From REEB85 sp018971455 (GTDB lineage Bacteria > Pseudomonadota > Alphaproteobacteria > Acetobacterales > Acetobacteraceae), in the NCBI GenBank assembly GCA_028871195.1, contig JAGWNT010000069.1, positions 1 through 21,412 on the forward strand: a DNA stretch of 21,412 nt. The letters are read 5' to 3'. Position 1 is the first letter of the stretch. Each line of letters opens with the position of its first letter. Shown piece by piece: positions 1-7,500 of this stretch. Below the pieces are notes generated by a model. It was not told the DNA's origin. It was given only the letters and a program-made list of their open reading frames with translations, and did no database searches. A program made the translations under genes and the position numbers.

Positions 1-1028
1 AGGGCAAGGGCGTGATCGGCACCGGCCCGTTCAAGTTCGTCTCCTGGGTGCCGGAGGACCAGGTCGTTCTCGCCCGCAACGACGCCTACTGGGGCGGCAA
101 ACCCGCCTGGGACAAGGTGTCGCTGCGCGTCTTCAAGAACGACAGCGCGCGGACGGCGGCGATGCTGTCGGGCGATGTGGACATGATCGAGGACATCCCC
201 ACCACCGACACGCAGCGGCTGAGGAAGGATGCGCAGGTCAGCGTCGTCAACATGACCTCGAACCGGCTGATGTATCTGCACATGGACCAAGGCCGGAGCA
301 CCTCGCCCTTCGCCAAGGGGCCGGACGGTTCCAACCCGCTGCTCAAGCGCGACGTGCGCGAGGCGCTGTCGCTGTCGATCGACCGCGCCGCCCTGGTCCA
401 GCGGATCATGGACGGCCAGGGAACGCCGGCGGGGCAGGTCGTGCCGGACGGGTATTTCGGCCAGGATCCGACGCTCAAGGTGCCGGCCTATGACGCCGGG
501 AAGGCGAAGGCGCTGCTGGCGCGGGCCGGCTATCCGCACGGCTTCGAGCTGACCCTGCATGCGTCGAACGACCGCTATCCGAACGATTCGAAGATCGCCC
601 AGGCGCTCGGCCAGCTCTTCAGCCGGATCGGCATCAAGACCGGCGTGGTGACGCTGCCGGCCAGCGTCTATTTCTCCCGCGCCTCCAAGCTCGAATTCAG
701 CATGATCATGGGCGGCGCGGCGGTCGAGACCGGCGAGCCCTCGGGCGTGCTCGGACCGCTGCTGGAGACCTATGGCCCTGGTGCCGGCCAGGGCAATCGC
801 GGCCGCTACTCCAGCCCGGCATTCGACGCGGCACTCAAGGAGGCGCGGCATACGCTCGACGAGGGCGCGCGCGAGGCGCTGCTGCGCAAGGCGACCGAGA
901 TCGCGATGCACGACGTGGGCATCATCCCGCTGTTCTTCCTCGACAATACCTGGGCGATGAAGAAGGGGCTGAGCTATCCGGGGCGGTCCGACGGCTACAC
1001 GCTGGCCTTCGACGTCAAGGCGAAGTGA
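1..1028 (+). CDS. ABC transporter solute-binding protein, family 5 (peptide/nickel/oligopeptide type), 3' part only
   Basis: Seen: the frame is open from the left edge, so the true start lies outside the window; a GTG at 12 is internal. About 341 residues remain. They open with GTGPFKFVSW, the GTGPY/F motif of the SBP_bac_5 (DppA/OppA/NikA) family, and continue with the family pattern of a YWGGKPAWDKV block, a block around GDVDMIEDIP, and an SIDRAALV segment. The stop is TGA at 1026. Family knowledge: these periplasmic proteins bind peptides, nickel, heme, sugars or nucleoside-peptides and deliver them to a DppBC-type membrane pair. Context: the next genes on the same strand are two nucleoside hydrolases, two permeases and a double ATPase, so this is the binding protein of that importer. 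The ligand cannot be read from the sequence; the hydrolases hint at a nucleoside-bearing ligand. The signal peptide is not in the window. Confidence 0.93.
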   Translation, partial: GKGVIGTGPFKFVSWVPEDQVVLARNDAYWGGKPAWDKVSLRVFKNDSARTAAMLSGDVDMIEDIPTTDTQRLRKDAQVSVVNMTSNRLMYLHMDQGRSTSPFAKGPDGSNPLLKRDVREALSLSIDRAALVQRIMDGQGTPAGQVVPDGYFGQDPTLKVPAYDAGKAKALLARAGYPHGFELTLHASNDRYPNDSKIAQALGQLFSRIGIKTGVVTLPASVYFSRASKLEFSMIMGGAAVETGEPSGVLGPLLETYGPGAGQGNRGRYSSPAFDAALKEARHTLDEGAREALLRKATEIAMHDVGIIPLFFLDNTWAMKKGLSYPGRSDGYTLAFDVKAK

Positions 1029-1042
1029 GGGGACCGCGCGCC

Positions 1043-1067
1043 GCCCCGGTCGCCGAGGCGCCGGGGC
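1043..1067 (+). terminator. GC-rich hairpin just after the binding-protein gene
   Basis: A 7-bp stem (GCCCCGG at 1043-1049 with CCGGGGC at 1061-1067) encloses a further short CGC/GCG pairing, 14 bases after the stop of the binding-protein gene. There is no T-run, so it is more likely a partial terminator or an mRNA-stabilising element than a full stop. Such hairpins often raise the amount of binding protein relative to downstream transporter genes; that role is inferred here. Confidence 0.45.
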
Positions 1068-1116
1068 CGGTGGCGCGGCCCCCCTCCCCATGACCTCGCC
1101 CGCTGCGGAGACGTTC

Positions 1117-2079
1117 ATGCCGGCCACGCCGATCATCATCGACTGCGATCCCGGGATCGACGACGCCATCGCGCTGCTGACGGCGTTCGTCTCGCCCGAG
1201 CTCGACATCCTCGGCATCACGCCGGTTGCCGGCAACCAGCCGCTCCCGGGCACGCTGCGCAATGCCCTGCAGATCTGCGAGCTGGGCGGGCGGAGCGACA
1301 TTCCGGTGCACCCTGGCTGCGACCGGCCGCTGCTGCGCGCGCCGCTCCACGGGCAGTTCCATGGCAGGAACGGGCTGGGCAACACCGAGCTGCCACCGCC
1401 GGCCAAGAGCGCGGAGGAAACCGGCGCCGCCCAATTCCTGATCGACACGCTCACCCATGCGGCGGGGACTGGCCGGCGGGTGACGCTCTGCTGCCTCGCG
1501 CCGCTCACCAACATCGCCGTCGCCCTGCGCATCCGCCCGGCGATCGCGGCGGGGATCGCGCGGATCGTCATGATGGGCGGCGCCTACCGCGAGCCGGGCA
1601 ACCGCACGATGACGTCGGAGTTCAACGTGCTGGCGGACCCGCACGCGGCCCATATCGTGTTTTCCAGCGGCATCCCGATCGTGGCCCTGGCGCTCGACGC
1701 CACCCACCAGGTGATCCTCCGCCCCGAGCACGTCGCCGATTTCGTTGCGACGAGCGGGCGGATCTCGGAGGTGCTCGGCGCGCTGATGGCGTTCTGGGAC
1801 CGCAACCAGCCGGAACGCTACGGCTCACGCGGGGGGCCGCTGCACGACCCGCTGGTGATCGCCTGGCTGCTGGCGCCGGAGCTGTTCGAGACCCGCCGCG
1901 CGCGCGTCTTCGTCGAGACCGCGAGCGCGCTGTGCATGGGCCAGACCATCGCCGACTGGTACAACAAGAGCGGGCTGGAGCCGAACGCCGACATCGTCAC
2001 CCGGGTGGATGCGCCGGGCGTGATCGGCCTGTTGCGGGACAGGCTGTCCCGCTACGCCGCGCGCGGGACGGCAGCATGA
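1117..2079 (+). CDS. Nucleoside hydrolase (IUNH family), first of a tandem pair
   Basis: Predicted to hydrolyse the N-glycosidic bond of a nucleoside, giving a free base and ribose, in the cytoplasm (no signal peptide seen). With the start at 1117 the protein has 320 residues, normal for the family. The calcium-binding DCDPGIDDA motif is at residues 9-17 (Asp11, Asp15, Asp16), EFNVLADPHAA at 168-178, and the catalytic-site PLHDP at 241-245 (His243, Asp244), matching the pattern of the Crithidia IU-hydrolase. Start choice: GGAG at 1107-1110 lies six bases before ATG 1117 and the protein then begins right before its first strand. An in-frame ATG at 1090 has only C-rich sequence upstream and no ribosome site. 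The stop overlaps the next start (ATGA, 2076-2079). Purine or pyrimidine preference cannot be told from sequence. Confidence 0.93.
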   Translation: MPATPIIIDCDPGIDDAIALLTAFVSPELDILGITPVAGNQPLPGTLRNALQICELGGRSDIPVHPGCDRPLLRAPLHGQFHGRNGLGNTELPPPAKSAEETGAAQFLIDTLTHAAGTGRRVTLCCLAPLTNIAVALRIRPAIAAGIARIVMMGGAYREPGNRTMTSEFNVLADPHAAHIVFSSGIPIVALALDATHQVILRPEHVADFVATSGRISEVLGALMAFWDRNQPERYGSRGGPLHDPLVIAWLLAPELFETRRARVFVETASALCMGQTIADWYNKSGLEPNADIVTRVDAPGVIGLLRDRLSRYAARGTAA

Positions 2080-3059
2080 GCAGGCAGCCCGTCATTATCG
2101 ACACCGATCCCGGCGTCGATGATGCCGCGGCCCTGCTGCTGGCGCTGGCGTCGCCCGAGATCGAGCTGCGCGGGGTCAGCGTCGTTGCCGGCAATGTCGG
2201 GCTCGCGGCCAGCCTCGCCAATGCCTGCCGCATCCTCGCCTTGGCGGGACGCGGCGATGTTCCGGTCCTGGCCGGAGCGGCCGAGCCGCTGTGCCGCAGC
2301 CCCGTGCGGGGGCGCCATGCGCGGATCGGCGTGTTTGCCGAGGACATCGTTCCCCCCGCGCCCGCCTGCCCGCGGCCCGAGCCCGCGGCCTTCTTCATCG
2401 CCCGGCAGGCGCTGGCGGCCGCGGCGGCGGGGCGGCCGATCACCATCTGCGCCATCGGCCCGCTGACGAACATCGCGCTCGCGCTGCGCCTCCATCCCGG
2501 GGTCGCCGGCGCGATCGGACGGATCGTGATGATGGGCGGCGCCTTCCGGGTGCCCGGGCTGCGCACCCCCTGGGCGGAATACAACGTGCTGGCCGACCCT
2601 CATGCGGCCCAGATCGTGTGGCAGTCCGGCGTGCCTCTGGTGGTCCTGCCGCTCGACGTGACGCAGCAGGCGCTCTTCACAGAGGCCGAGTTTTCGCGGC
2701 TCGAGGCGCGGGGCAGTGCCGGGGGCCGCGCGCTGGCCGGGCTGCTGCGCCGCTACGACCGGTCCGACCCCGCCCGCTATGGCCGCCCCGGCGGGCCGCT
2801 GCACGACCCGATGACCATCGCCTGGCTGCTGCGCCCCGACCTTTTCGCGGGCCAGCCCGCGACGATCGGGGTCACGCTGGACGGCCCCACCGCCGGGCAG
2901 AGCTGGGCCGATCCGGGCCCGGCGGCCGGGCCGGCGCCGAACGCGCTGGTGATGACCGGCATCGACGAGGCGGCGTATCGCCATCTCCTGGTCGAGCGGA
3001 TCGGCGGGCTCGCGGCGGCCGCCCCGCGCGCGCCGGCGGTAGCGGAGGGGACGGCATGA
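2076..3059 (+). CDS. Nucleoside hydrolase (IUNH family), second of a tandem pair
   Basis: Same family and same fold landmarks as its upstream neighbour: DTDPGVDDA at residues 9-17, IGPLTNIALALR at 127-138, EYNVLADPHAA at 168-178 and PLHDP at 241-245, so the calcium ligands and active-site His243 fall at identical numbers. The 327 residues end in an Ala/Pro-rich tail not needed for catalysis. The two proteins are clearly diverged (for example the segment after residue 40 and residues 80-100), so this is an old duplication or recruitment of two enzymes with different base preference, not a recent copy. The frame extends upstream to 1932, but ATG 2076 is chosen because the earlier part overlaps the first hydrolase in another frame. 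It is coupled on both sides by ATGA overlaps (2076-2079 and 3056-3059). Confidence 0.92.
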   Translation: MSRQPVIIDTDPGVDDAAALLLALASPEIELRGVSVVAGNVGLAASLANACRILALAGRGDVPVLAGAAEPLCRSPVRGRHARIGVFAEDIVPPAPACPRPEPAAFFIARQALAAAAAGRPITICAIGPLTNIALALRLHPGVAGAIGRIVMMGGAFRVPGLRTPWAEYNVLADPHAAQIVWQSGVPLVVLPLDVTQQALFTEAEFSRLEARGSAGGRALAGLLRRYDRSDPARYGRPGGPLHDPMTIAWLLRPDLFAGQPATIGVTLDGPTAGQSWADPGPAAGPAPNALVMTGIDEAAYRHLLVERIGGLAAAAPRAPAVAEGTA

Positions 3060-4030
3060 TCAGCTACCTGGCGAGCCGCCTGCTGCAGACGATTGCAACG
3101 CTCGTTGTGATGTCGGTGCTCGTCTTCGTCGGCCTCTACATGGTCGGCAACCCGGTGGATGCGCTGCTGAGCTCGTCCGCGACGCCGGCCGAGCGCATCG
3201 CGGTCATCCATGCGTTCGGCCTCGACCGGCCGATTTGGGACCAGTACGCGCTGTTCGTCTGGAAGGCCCTGCACGGGAATCTCGGCAATTCCTTCGTCTA
3301 CGGCCAGCCCGCGCTGCGCCTCATCCTGGCGCGGATGCCGGCGACGCTGGAGCTGGCCTTCGGCGCCCTCCTCCTCGCGCTGCTGATCGGCATTCCGCTC
3401 GGCATCCGGGCCGGGCTCCGGCCGGAGGGGCTGGTGTCGAAATCGATCATGACCTTCTCGATCCTGGGCTTCAGCCTGCCGACCTTCTGGATCGGGCTGA
3501 TGATGGTGCTGGTCTTCTCCGTCGAGCTCGGCTGGCTGCCATCCTCGGGGCGCGGGCAGACCGTGGAGCTGCTCGGCGTGCCGGTGAGCTTCCTCACGCG
3601 CGACGGGCTCGCCCATCTGCTGCTGCCGGCCCTCAACCTCGCACTCTACAAGATCTCGCTGGTGATCCGGCTGACCCGCGCGGGGGTGATGGAGGTCTCG
3701 CAGCTCGACTACGTGCGCTTCGCCCGCGCCAAGGGGCTGACCGAGGGCCGCATCCTGCGGGTTCATGTGCTGAAGAACACGCTGATTCCGCTCATCACCG
3801 TCATCGGGCTCGAGTTCGGCGCGGTGATCGCCTTCGCCGTCGTGACCGAGACGATCTTCGCCTGGCCGGGAATGGGCAAGCTGATCGTCGATGCGATCGG
3901 CGTGCTCGACCGCCCGGTGATCCTCGCCTACCTGCTGCTGACTGTGGTGATGTTCAGCGTCATCAACCTCATCGTCGACATCCTCTACGCGATCGTCGAC
4001 CCGCGTGTGCGGCTGGCGGGAGGGGCATGA
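3056..4030 (+). CDS. ABC transporter permease, DppB/OppB type
   Basis: Inner-membrane subunit of the importer, 324 residues. An N-terminal membrane helix (about residues 10-30) is followed by a periplasmic loop containing GLDRPIWDQY and GNLGNSF, then several hydrophobic segments (about 98-120, 132-158, 185-205, 243-268, 286-312). The cytoplasmic EAA loop that docks to the ATPase is near residues 222-241 (YVRFARAKGL followed by VLKN), and AWPGMGKL at 269-276 is typical of the DppB side of the pair. Start is ATG 3056 in an ATGA overlap with the hydrolase; the frame runs further upstream only as a shadow. The end overlaps the next permease (ATGA 4027-4030). Confidence 0.95.
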   Translation: MISYLASRLLQTIATLVVMSVLVFVGLYMVGNPVDALLSSSATPAERIAVIHAFGLDRPIWDQYALFVWKALHGNLGNSFVYGQPALRLILARMPATLELAFGALLLALLIGIPLGIRAGLRPEGLVSKSIMTFSILGFSLPTFWIGLMMVLVFSVELGWLPSSGRGQTVELLGVPVSFLTRDGLAHLLLPALNLALYKISLVIRLTRAGVMEVSQLDYVRFARAKGLTEGRILRVHVLKNTLIPLITVIGLEFGAVIAFAVVTETIFAWPGMGKLIVDAIGVLDRPVILAYLLLTVVMFSVINLIVDILYAIVDPRVRLAGGA

Positions 4031-4971
4031 TGGGCCAGCCCGGCCGATCGGCCGATGCGGCACCCGATGCCGCGCCTGGAGCCAGCCCAGGGGCCGCCGC
4101 GCGCGCGCCGCTGCTCGGCATGCTGACGGCGCTGCTGCGCAACCGCCTGGCCCTCGCCGGCTTCGTCATCGTCGGTCTTCTCGTGCTCGGCGCGCTGCTG
4201 GCGCCGCTGGTCGCGCCGCAGAACCCCTATGACCTGTCCAAGCTCAACTTCATGGACGGGCGGCTGCCGCCCGGGTCCATGAGCACGGACGGGTCGGTCT
4301 ATCTGCTCGGCACGGACGACCAGGGCCGCGACATGCTGAGCGCGATCCTCTACGGCCTCCGGACGTCGCTGCTCGTCGGCGTCGCGAGTGCCGCGATCGC
4401 GCTGGTGATCGGCGCGGCCGCCGGCCTGGTCTCCGCCTATGCCGGCGGCCGCACCGATGCCGTGCTGATGCGGGTGGTGGACATCCAGCTGTCCTTCCCC
4501 TCGATCCTGATCGCGCTCATCCTGCTCGCCGTGCTGGGCCAGGGCGTGAGCAAGATCATCCTGGCGCTGGTGGTGACGCAGTGGGCGTACTATGCGCGCA
4601 CCGTGCGTGGCTCCGCGCTGGTGGAGAGCCGGCGCGCCTATGTGGACGCCGCCCGCTCGATGGCGCTCAGCGACCGGCGGATCATCTTCCGGCACATCCT
4701 GCCGAACTGCCTGCCGCCGCTCATCGTCGTCGCCACCATGCGGGTGGCCTATGCGATCATGCTCGAGGCGACGCTGTCATTCCTCGGCATCGGCCTGCCG
4801 GTCACCCAGCCCTCGCTCGGCCTGCTGATCGCCAACGGCTTCGCCTACCTGATGTCCGGCAATTACTGGATCAGCGTCTTTCCCGGCGTCACGCTGCTGC
4901 TGCTGATCGTGGGGATCAACCTGATCGGTGACGCGTTGCGCGACATCCTGAACCCGCGGCGGGAGGGCTGA
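4027..4971 (+). CDS. ABC transporter permease, DppC/OppC type
   Basis: Second inner-membrane subunit, 314 residues. A poorly conserved Ala/Pro-rich N-terminus (residues 1-28) precedes the OppC N-terminal helix (LLRNRLALAGFVIVGLL, about 36-60). The LLGTDDQGRDMLS motif at 93-105 is diagnostic of DppC proteins, and the EAA loop is at about 204-227 (AYVDAARSMAL then HILPN). ATLSFLGIGLP at 248-258 is the usual C-terminal signature. The start could be ATG 4027 or the adjacent ATG 4030; 4027 is given because it forms the ATGA overlap used throughout this operon. It pairs with the upstream DppB-type permease. Confidence 0.95.
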   Translation: MMGQPGRSADAAPDAAPGASPGAAARAPLLGMLTALLRNRLALAGFVIVGLLVLGALLAPLVAPQNPYDLSKLNFMDGRLPPGSMSTDGSVYLLGTDDQGRDMLSAILYGLRTSLLVGVASAAIALVIGAAAGLVSAYAGGRTDAVLMRVVDIQLSFPSILIALILLAVLGQGVSKIILALVVTQWAYYARTVRGSALVESRRAYVDAARSMALSDRRIIFRHILPNCLPPLIVVATMRVAYAIMLEATLSFLGIGLPVTQPSLGLLIANGFAYLMSGNYWISVFPGVTLLLLIVGINLIGDALRDILNPRREG

Positions 4972-4974
4972 GGG

Positions 4975-6789
4975 ATGGCCGCGCCGGTCCTGTCGGTTCG
5001 CGATCTCACGACGTCGCTCCGTATCGGGCGCGCGTGGCGTCCGGTCGTCCGCGCGCTCAGCTTCGAGATCGGCGCGCGCGAGACCGTCGCGGTGGTGGGC
5101 GAATCCGGTTCGGGCAAGAGCATCACCGCGATGTCGATCATGCGGCTGCTCGGCGCCAATGCACGCCACACCGGCCGGATCGATTTCGAGGGGCGCGATC
5201 TGCTGGCGCTCTCCACTGACGAGATGCGCAGGATTCGCGGCAATCGCATCGCCATGATCTTCCAGGAGCCGATGACGTCGCTCAACCCGGTGCTGCGGAT
5301 CGGCCAGCAGATCACCGAGGTGCTGGTCCAGCACCGCGGCATGGGCCGCGCGGCCGCGGAGGCCGAGGCGGCGCGGCTGCTGGACCGGGTGCGCATTCCG
5401 TCGGCCGCGGCCCGGCTGCGCGACTACCCGATGAGCTTCTCGGGCGGGATGCGGCAGCGCGTGGTGATCGCCATCGCGCTGGCCTGCACGCCGAGGCTGC
5501 TGATCGCCGACGAGCCCACCACCGCGCTGGATGTCACCATCCAGGCCCAGATCCTGGAGCTCATCCGCACGCTGCAGCGGGAAGAGGGCATGTCGGTGCT
5601 GTTCATCACCCATGACATGGGGGTGGTGGCCGAAATCTCGGACCGGACGGTGGTGATGCACCGGGGCGAAATCGTCGAGACCGGGACCACGGCCGGCATC
5701 TTCCGGCAGGCCGGGCACCCCTATACGCGGGTGCTGCTCGGCGCCGTGCCCCGGCTCGGGGCGATGGCGGGAGAGCCGCTGCCGCTCCGCTTTCCGCGGA
5801 TCGACCGTGACACCGGCGCATCGACCCCGCCGCCCGCCACCGCGGACACCGTGCGGCGGGACCTCCCGCCGGTGCTGAAGGTCGAGCATCTGGTGACGCG
5901 CTTTCCGGTGCGCCGCGGCTTGCTGCGCCGCCTGGTCGGGCGCGTGCACGCGGTGGAGGATATCTCCTTCGAGGTCCGCGCCGGCGAGACCTTGTCGCTC
6001 GTCGGCGAGTCGGGCTGCGGCAAATCCACCACCGGCCGTTCGCTCATCCGCCTGACCGAGATGAATTCGGGGCGCGTCGAGATCGGCGGCGTGGATGTGG
6101 GCGCGGCCTCGCGCGCCGCGCTGGTCGATGTCCGGCGCAAGGCGCAGATGATCTTCCAGGACCCGTTCGACAGCCTGAACCCGCGCATGCGCATCGGCGA
6201 GGCGATCGCCGAGCCGATGGTGGCGCACGGCCTGGTGGAGCCGGCGCGCGCGCGCGAGCGGGTCGGCCAGCTGCTCGACCAGGTGGGGCTGTCCGCGGCG
6301 ATGTCGGACCGCTATCCGCACGAGTTCTCCGGCGGGCAGCGGCAGCGTGTGTGCATCGCCCGCGCGCTGGCGCTCGAGCCCGAGGTGATCGTGGCCGATG
6401 AGAGCGTCTCGGCGCTCGACGTCTCGATCAAGGCCCAGGTGATCAACCTGCTGCTGGACCTGCAGGAGCGGTTCGGCCTCGGCTATCTCTTCATCAGCCA
6501 CGACATGGCGGTGGTGGAGCGGATCAGCCACCGTCTCGCCGTCATGTATCTGGGCGAGATCGTGGAAATCGGCCCGCGCCAGGCGGTCTTCGAGAACCCG
6601 CAGCATTCCTACACGCGCCAGCTGCTGGCGGCGGTTCCCGTCGCCGATCCCGCGCGCCGCGAGCGCCGCGCGCTGACGCCGAGCGAGCCGCGCAGCCCGT
6701 TCCGGCCGGTCGGCTACACCGCGCCGAAGCGTCGCTACGAGTGCGCCGGACCGGGCCATTACGTGCAGCGCGCCGAAGAGGGGCAGTAG
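4975..6789 (+). CDS. ABC transporter ATP-binding protein, two fused ATPase domains (DppD-DppF fusion, GsiA-like)
   Basis: Drives import from the cytoplasmic face; both ATPases of the dimer are in one 604-residue chain. Domain 1: Walker A GESGSGKS at 42-49, signature SFSGGMRQR at 154-162, Walker B LLIADEP at 175-181, switch ITHD at 211-214. Domain 2: Walker A GESGCGKS at 344-351, signature FSGGQRQR at 451-458, Walker B VIVADES at 471-477, switch ISHD at 507-510. Each half ends with the oligopeptide/dipeptide transporter C-terminal extension (HPYTRVLL at 248-255, HSYTRQLL at 544-551). In domain 2 the residue after the catalytic Glu is Ser, not Pro. The fused form is common in proteobacterial Dpp-like systems. 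Start ATG 4975 lies three bases after the permease stop, with GGGAGG at 4961-4966. This is the last gene of the operon. Confidence 0.96.
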   Translation: MAAPVLSVRDLTTSLRIGRAWRPVVRALSFEIGARETVAVVGESGSGKSITAMSIMRLLGANARHTGRIDFEGRDLLALSTDEMRRIRGNRIAMIFQEPMTSLNPVLRIGQQITEVLVQHRGMGRAAAEAEAARLLDRVRIPSAAARLRDYPMSFSGGMRQRVVIAIALACTPRLLIADEPTTALDVTIQAQILELIRTLQREEGMSVLFITHDMGVVAEISDRTVVMHRGEIVETGTTAGIFRQAGHPYTRVLLGAVPRLGAMAGEPLPLRFPRIDRDTGASTPPPATADTVRRDLPPVLKVEHLVTRFPVRRGLLRRLVGRVHAVEDISFEVRAGETLSLVGESGCGKSTTGRSLIRLTEMNSGRVEIGGVDVGAASRAALVDVRRKAQMIFQDPFDSLNPRMRIGEAIAEPMVAHGLVEPARARERVGQLLDQVGLSAAMSDRYPHEFSGGQRQRVCIARALALEPEVIVADESVSALDVSIKAQVINLLLDLQERFGLGYLFISHDMAVVERISHRLAVMYLGEIVEIGPRQAVFENPQHSYTRQLLAAVPVADPARRERRALTPSEPRSPFRPVGYTAPKRRYECAGPGHYVQRAEEGQ

Positions 6790-7012
6790 GCCCGGAGGCC
6801 GGCTCGCTGCGTGCTGATCCGGGGTGATCCCGGGGGCCCGGTTGATTGCAGGGTGCGAGTGGGAGTTTTTCCACGCGGCGTTGTTGGACCAACCGCCGCC
6901 AGGCTGTCAGATGGCGGGCGTCCTCGGCCGGACCACGGGCCCGCACCTCAAGATGTCGGCGCGCCTCGGTGCCCGCCAAACCGGCAGCAGCTCAGAGGAC
7001 CGCTTCACCTGA
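6790..7012. other. Stretch without a recognisable gene between the ABC operon and the transposase remnant
   Basis: I see no gene here. A weak 5-bp inverted repeat (CCGGG 6819-6823, CCCGG 6829-6833) lies 30 bases after the ATPase stop and lacks a T-run. The last part (6983-7009, reading GSSSEDRFT just before a stop at 7010) is in the same frame as the transposase remnant and may be its eroded continuation. No inverted repeat marking an insertion-sequence end was found. Confidence 0.5.
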
Positions 7013-7272
7013 ATCAACTATCCCTGGACCAGCGGTCAGGTCGAGCGAATGAACCGCACCATCAAAGAATCAACCGTCAAGCGCTACCACTACGACAGCC
7101 ATCAGCAACTACACGGCCACCTCGATGACTTCGTCACCACCTGCAACTTCGGCCGCAGACCTAAGAGCCTCAAGAGCCTCACGCCCTACGAGTTCATCTG
7201 CAAATGCGGGACTTCGTAGCCAGAACGGCACGTCCTCGCCAGCTCCACCAAATGCCGGGACTAAACACCTAA
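7013..7272 (+). pseudogene. Decayed 3' end of an IS481-type transposase (integrase-core C-terminus)
   Basis: Seen: reading from 7013, the frame gives INYPWTSGQVERMNRT, then KRYHYDSHQQLHGHL and LTPYEFICK. This is the conserved end of the DDE/rve integrase core of IS481-type transposases: the catalytic-Glu region GQVER plus the YDSH and YEFICK motifs, recalled from family members as typically NGQVERMNRT and LTPYEFICK. A TGA at 7010-7012 sits where the family has a charged residue, a TAG at 7217-7219 interrupts the frame just before PER, and a frameshift at about 7240-7252 moves the end into another frame that finishes HQMPGLNT with TAA at 7270-7272. Two stops plus a frameshift and the absence of the N-terminal HTH and the first catalytic Asp residues show it is dead. 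It is a marker of past transposition beside the XRE gene. Confidence 0.8.
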
Positions 7273-7301
7273 GGGTGGGTCCCGTAGGGATATGCCGGCT
7301 A

Positions 7302-7378
7302 AGATGTCGGGTGAATCGACACATCTGGCGTCCAAGCGGGGCTTCTGGCGGCAAAATGCTAATTTTTTAGCGACATCT
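7302..7378. repeat. Cluster of AGATGT/ACATCT inverted copies and an AT-rich hairpin upstream of the XRE gene
   Basis: AGATGTCG at 7302-7309 has an exact inverted copy CGACATCT at 7371-7378, and ACATCT also occurs at 7321-7326, so 7302-7307 and 7321-7326 form a 6-bp inverted repeat with a 13-base loop. Between them and the gene, GCTAA (7358-7362) and TTAGC (7367-7371) form a perfect 5-bp stem with a TTTT loop. The stretch is visibly richer in A and T than the flanking operons. Possible roles are operator sites for the adjacent regulator or leftovers of a mobile element; neither is proven. Confidence 0.5.
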
Positions 7379-7403
7379 GCGGATTTCCCGACGTATTTTG
7401 CGC

Positions 7404-7434
7404 CTCAAATGATTGCTATTTTTTTCGATTTGAG
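7404..7434. promoter_or_regulatory. Inverted repeat in the presumed promoter region of the XRE gene
   Basis: CTCAAAT at 7404-7410 and ATTTGAG at 7428-7434 are perfect 7-base arms separated by 17 bases that include a run of seven T. It lies 67 bases before the proposed start of the XRE gene, where an autoregulatory operator would be expected. I do not see a convincing -35/-10 pair, so the exact promoter is left open. Confidence 0.4.
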
Positions 7435-7500
7435 CCGGATTCCTATTGTTCAGCTAGCTCGATGTGGGTTTCTATTGCTCCACCGAAGGAGCACAGAACC

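Noticed and set aside
4777..6759. A 660-codon open frame on the minus strand opposite the double-ATPase gene
   Set aside because: The opposite strand encodes a clear two-domain ABC ATPase; the antisense product is Arg/His/Asp-rich with no family motif, as expected of a GC-rich shadow frame.
6819..6833. Inverted repeat CCGGG/CCCGG after the ABC operon as its terminator
   Set aside because: Only 5 bp with no T-run in a GC-rich stretch, so chance is likely; mentioned only in the gap description.
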